A DNA stretch of 64,000 nt, taken from contig NC_092572.1 of NCBI RefSeq assembly GCF_037975245.1, positions 20,276,489 to 20,340,488 of the forward strand, read 5' to 3'. Both the position numbers and the translations under genes were made by a program. Under the pieces are notes generated by a model, which saw only the letters and a program-made list of their open reading frames with translations, ran no database searches and was not told where the DNA came from. Positions 58,993 through 64,000 of the stretch are shown here, in pieces. The stretch's first letter is position 1. Each line of letters starts with the position of its first letter. The stretch comes from Apostichopus japonicus. Its lineage: Eukaryota > Echinodermata > Holothuroidea > Aspidochirotida > Stichopodidae.

Positions 58993-61590
58993 GTTTGGTC
59001 TACACTTGTATTTCTTTTGGTACTGCTTTACTTCCAATAGTGTTGTGAATGAGTTAAGCCATGTATTATGCCCAAAGATGTATTGCTACCATTTAACTCA
59101 TCTTAAAGCGTTTAAACATTGATTGGAGGATTAATTGATGTACTTCATTAACCATTGTAACAGGAGAAAGTGTTTTCTTTTTAACAAAGTTTTTAGACAT
59201 TACTTGAACTCTTTGGCTGATTTTTCAAGACTCTGTGTTCCGACTTGACTGTATAGAATTCGGTCGGCGTTACAATATGAAATCAAATTGTGCTAAAATT
59301 TCAGATATAAACCGTAACCGGTTCACAGAAATGGTGCTTACTGCTTATGTTTGATCAAAAAAGGTTGGAAGAGGTTGTTATGTGATGTAAGTATGGAGGC
59401 AACCTATTACGGTTCTCATGTACCACCTGTGCACTTCGATCAAACAAGTACACTGTTTGCTTCCGCTCATACTGTGGAAAGGAAAATAAGTAAAACTTTA
59501 TATAAGTATGCAAGTAATATATGTTCTCCATTGTGCACATTATGAAGACCCATTTTCACCATCAGATTCCAAGTCCTGAACATCTGACCCACACTCAGAA
59601 TTTTTAGAAGAACCTTTTGATAAAATATCATCAATGAATTAACAAGCTTATTAACAACAACAAAGGTTGATACATTTTCACTCACACGTAACTAAAACAT
59701 TAAAGAGCTAAGATTATAACAAAATAAAATATAAAATGAGGCTTAATAGGCTTGGACTAGACTACATCAAATTTAAACAACAAGTATTATCCTAATACTA
59801 ATTGGCCTGTAACTAACTTTAAATAGGCTAGGCTGTGGCATTAGCAAAGTACTGATTCAGTCTCAGGCTATGTAGGCATGTATCCCATTCCTAGTTTATT
59901 TAACTTCTACATAGTTCTGGAGGTTACTGGCTGGCCTAATTTTACTCAATCATATTCCTACTCCTAGGCCTACTTAGATTAGAAAATCAGGTCTGAAATG
60001 GTATGGCGTAGTAATAAAGGCATTCCTTAGCCTATAGCCTGTAGGCCTATCAACAGTTTGAAACATCATACAACTGTTAAAGTTCTAGATCTAAACATGG
60101 CTCTAAGTTATAATTAGGGACAACTAACTAGTTAAGGAGCATTTAGAATCAGGGACTTTTAACTAAGCACGGCGCATTTAGAATCAGACACACCTACCTA
60201 ATAAACAAGCAAGGAGGTTGTGAGTTGACAGATTTGATTTTGAGATAGAAATAGGTTATGAGGAAGTGTGTCCCTAACTCTAATCTGGTACCCTAATCTT
60301 CACCCTTAGGCCTAGTACCTTACCAACACACTATGTAGGCCCACTCACTCCTAGGGCCTACTCCAAATCATATTCATTATTTACCCTGAGCTTATGCACC
60401 CCGATCCTGTTGGCTGTATGACAGTAATGTGTACGTACCATAGAAACTCGGTAGAATGCTGACACAGCGTATCGCCATGTGTTTAATCCCTGAAGTCTTG
60501 AAAGTAGTGAGGGCGCTTTGCGTTGTACGTCAAAAATCCAGATCGTGGTCTTTATACATACATTGTGCATTCGACTTTGAAATTGAATTTTTAGTTTACC
60601 CTTTTTTTCTCGAAAGAGTTGGTTTACTTTTCATAACAGAGACATGTTATGGCAACAGAGTGGTAAGTGCTATATTACTGACTTACGAACAAACTTTTAG
60701 AACTTTTACAAATGACTCGAGCAAATTTGAATGTATGTAAAGTGTCAGTTCCGGTATCTGAGAGGATCATGGCAAATATATTTCTTGCTTGTATTATTTT
60801 AGTGCACCACTCAGATAGATTTATAGTTGTCCCTGGAAAGTGCCAATAAAAGCAACTGCCCCCCTCCCCCCTTCCCATACACACCTACTTTTGTGTAAGA
60901 CTTTCATATTAGTCTGTGCATGCAGTTTTCATTTTAATGTGAATGTTGCAAAGTGGGTAGTAATTTTTGCAAGATAACAGATCCCACCTTGTGAAGTGAG
61001 AGTGCAAACAGTTTGATGCAGTCATCAAAGGATGCTATGTTAGCACGAGTAGTGATTTAAGTGTGTCGTTTTTCCTACAAGCTTTTTTAAAGCATGGTTA
61101 GTGTGTATAATTAGGTCTTAAATTCATAGTTGAGTAAATTTAGGCAAAGATTCTATGAAGCTACTATCCAGAACATACCTGGCTAGGCTAAGTAGGCTGT
61201 AGCCTACCTCAAAACTCAGATTACTGGCTGTGCCGATACTGCTTATGCCCTATTGTCAAATTTACGGTGTTGGGAATATGCTTATTTTCCTAGTATTGAA
61301 CTGTTAGTGATAAGCGCAGGACGTCAGCTCATGTTATACTGGCATGTGCATCTATCGTAAGGGATACAATTTTAAGTAAAATGAGGTGATGATAATTTTT
61401 GTCATTAGGCTTTAGTTATTGCGCATCCGAAAGAACAGCCGTAGCCGGTCTAGGGGCCTAGGCTAACTATATCCAGGGTCCAGTGAATATCAATACATCA
61501 GCTGAGCAGACGCCTTACTAAAGTAAATATATTTCTTTGTAACTGCTTCTACTATCGCTTCCTTAGTAGTACTTGTGGAACTTTAGTCCA
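58993..61590. other. No gene recognised
   Basis: AT-rich with many TAGGCCTA-like phrases around 59820-60360. No exon or element is supported. Confidence 0.5.
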
Positions 61591-61598
61591 CTGCCACA
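61591..61598. repeat. 8-bp duplication CTGCCACA, left
   Basis: Exact copy at 62513-62520. Confidence 0.95.
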
Positions 61599-62512
61599 CA
61601 GGGGCGTAGCGAGCGGGGGGGTGTGGGGGGGTGTCACACCCCCCAATAATTTGGTCGCTGTCGGCAAATTTTAGGTCTGTCGGCAAAAGGAGAAAAGGTG
61701 AAGAGAGCGGAAGGGGAAGAAAGAAGGAAAGCTGAATAGAAAAAGGAGAACGGGAGCTTCTTCCGTGCCAAATTTGACTTAAAATATGCACCAGATTGCA
61801 TCTAAGGACGTTTCAAAACTAAAAATTTTGCCAAAGGGGAGGGGGGACACCCCTCCCCTTAGACCCTCCCCCATTTCAGTCACCACTTCCAGATCCGTCG
61901 GCAAATCAAATTTGACATAAAATATGCACCAGATTGCATCTAAGGACGTTTCAAAACTAATAATTTTCTAAAGGGGAGGGGGACACCCCCTCCCCTTAGA
62001 CCCCTCCCCCATTTCAGCCACCACTTCCAGATCCGTCGGCAAATCAAATTTGACTTAAAATATGCACCAGATTGCATCTAAGGACGTTTCAAAACTAAAA
62101 ATTTTGCCAAAGGGGAGGGGGACAACCCCTCCCCTTAGACCCTCCCCCATTTCAGTCACCACTTCCAGATCCGTCGGCAAATCAAATTTGACTTAAAATA
62201 TGCACCAGATTGCATCTAAGGACGTTTCAAAACTAAAAATTTTGCCAAAGGGGAGGGGGACACCTCCTCCCCTTAGACCCCCCCCCCCCCCCATTTCAGT
62301 CACCACTTCCAGATCCGTCGGCAAATCAAATTTGACTTAAAATATACACCAGATTGCATCTAAGGACGTTTCAAAACTAAAAATTTGCCAAAGGGGAGGG
62401 GGACACCCCCTCCCCTTAGACTCCTCCCCCTTTTTCAGTCAACACTTCTAGATCCGTCGGCAAATCAAATTCTCCACACCCCCCCAACAAAAATCCCTTC
62501 GCTACGCCCCTG
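61599..62512. mobile_element. hAT MITE with five internal tandem repeats
   Basis: CAGGGGCGTAGCGA at the left end and TCGCTACGCCCCTG at the right end are perfect inverted repeats, flanked by the 8-bp duplication CTGCCACA. The interior (about 61771-62470) is five copies of a ~138-bp unit, each containing TGCACCAGATTGCATCTAAG, an AAGGGGAGGGGGACACCCC-like snap-back and AGATCCGTCGGCAAATC. Unit starts step by 138, 138, 138 and 144 bp. It has no coding capacity. Confidence 0.93.
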
Positions 62513-62520
62513 CTGCCACA
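62513..62520. repeat. 8-bp duplication CTGCCACA, right
   Basis: Partner of 61591-61598. Confidence 0.95.
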
Positions 62521-64000
62521 TTTTTTCACGATTTTGGCACCCAAATGCGGCACGAGAAATCACCAGTTCGAGTGATGTATGTCAACTTTATCACTTTAGT
62601 AATGTCAAAGACGTAGTGTTTGTATTACGCGCCGGTACTTTCTTGCCGTACAAGCAAAGCGCCACCAGTTGCATGAGTGACTTCAGTATGTCCCATGATG
62701 TCATTCTCCCTATTTCAATGGCTATGGTACGTACTAGTACAAGTTACTATACATAGGTTAGACTACTGTCACAGTCTGTTGCCCTGTCTGTTGATTGCTT
62801 GTTGTTTATATGGTTCTTCCATCCGTGTTGCAGGGTGCGTTCTCCTGCCGACTGCGCATGTCCTGGGTGACTGCGCATGTGTATTGGGTGACAACGTGTA
62901 TTTGCATGGCCGAATTCCTGCACTTCGGGTGCCTATTGTGTTTGGTCATGCCTGGAGAATGTCCCCTTGTTGTTAGTCTAATTCAGCGTTTGTACCCTTA
63001 CTATAGAGGGACGTTCTTTACCTGGATGGACTTTTGCTTTAGATTGGTTCGGGAGTTTAGAAAGGCAGTTAAGAGGGAAAACGGAAAGAGAGAGGAGGAA
63101 TAAACTGTTCACGACTTATTACTTGTTTTGGACTATATGTACAGGACCCCGTCACACTACTGACAAATAATGTGTAATCCGTAACTTTGTTTTTTAATGC
63201 GATTGCGAAGCCTAAGCACTAATTACATCGTGTAGCGTATACGATATAATAACAATTAAAGACGCAGCAACGCGTTTTAGGGTATCATTTTCAGCAGGCC
63301 AATGGTAACCTCATTTAACTGTGAAATGACTCCACATCGATCGTGGTATATTGTATAAAAAAAAATGTTTTATACCAGAAAATACGCTCGTTGGTACGAT
63401 TGGTGACTTAAAACGGCAATGTCACAGATAACATCGGAGCTAAAATTAAGGTACATACCTCAATATATTCCGCAGGTAACGTTCATTAATTCGTCGTCAA
63501 CCGTACCCCAGCAGCTTAAGTTCGTCAAAATTCGGATAAAGGAATGTATTACGTCACACATCAAGAAAGTTAACCCTTCAAAAATGTATGAATATGCATC
63601 ATTTCTGGGGTCTATTCAACTGGAGGTCCGTGGTGAATTTATTTTTGACGGGAGGAATTTGTTTTTGACGGGAGTAATTTATTTTGGACGGGTATATATC
63701 CGGGGGTAGCTCATATAGGATGCGGGATGAGTTTATATCGCATGGGGTAGATTTTATATGTTGCAATGAACTTAGATTCGACAAACTTATTTGTGATGAA
63801 GGGAGTTTATTTTGGATGTGATTTGTTAAATTTATTTTGATTTAGTAAATGTATTCTTGATTTAGTAAATATGTCTATTATGAAGTAATTTTTTGGGGGG
63901 AGTGGAGTAAATATAATTTTGATGGAGAATTTTTTTTCTCATGATAACTATATGTTTGTTGCAATTTTACCAATCTATTTTCATATTTTGTTTTAATGGT
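62521..64000. other. No gene recognised; diverged short repeats from 63635
   Basis: Around 63635-63880, phrases such as TTATTTTTGACGGGAG, TTTATTTTGGACGGG and TTGATTTAGTAAAT recur, suggesting an old short-unit tandem repeat or the edge of an element that continues past the window. Confidence 0.45.

Overview
This window looks like genomic DNA of a marine invertebrate animal, possibly an echinoderm-like deuterostome. The lineage is an inference. It rests on intron-rich low-GC DNA with GT-AG splice sites, tRNA-derived SINEs, and a repeat mix of Mag/SURL-like Ty3/gypsy, Penelope-like, DIRS-like, TTAA-flanked and hAT-like elements. There are no operons, ribosome binding sites or CRISPR arrays.

Layout. 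Positions 1-9,690 are repeat-rich DNA: several SINEs, a 616-bp TTAA-flanked MITE (3893-4508) and small perfect hairpins. Positions 9,691-10,849 hold one intact single-exon coding region for a 10-TM EamA/DMT transporter (SLC35G-like). Next come a Penelope-like RT fragment and an AT microsatellite. Positions 13,643-19,998 hold a full-length, minus-strand Ty3/gypsy element with short LTRs, PPT, PBS, 5-bp target duplication, gag-protease and RT-RNaseH-integrase. A 1.9-kb foldback-type element (17,861-19,751) is inserted into it just inside the gag start. This insert carries an 85-bp perfect terminal inverted repeat and 42 copies of a palindromic CTTAAG unit spaced mostly 20-21 bp apart.

Positions 22,676 to at least 41,361 hold a plus-strand gene, reconstructed here from splice sites. 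It encodes a type I transmembrane immunoglobulin-superfamily receptor: signal-peptide exon, V-like Ig exon, two further Ig-like exons and a TM exon. The introns between the signal, Ig and TM exons are phase 1. Its 3' end is unresolved. Its introns hold a non-LTR fragment, a degraded DIRS-like pol, and a 6-kb TTAA-flanked, Kolobok-like fossil with a THAP zinc-finger remnant. That fossil contains hAT-like insertions, including a composite unit: two direct copies of a 650-bp MITE plus 1.6 kb between them, flanked as a whole by one exact 8-bp duplication.

Positions 42-64 kb are mostly unassigned. They contain SINE pieces, a minus-strand candidate exon rich in tyrosine motifs (54,235-54,398), a CTCGCA/TGCGAG palindrome array (58,727-58,992) and a 914-bp hAT MITE with a perfect 8-bp duplication and five ~138-bp internal repeats (61,599-62,512). 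The two host genes supported are the transporter and the Ig receptor; most of the other recognisable content is nested transposable elements.
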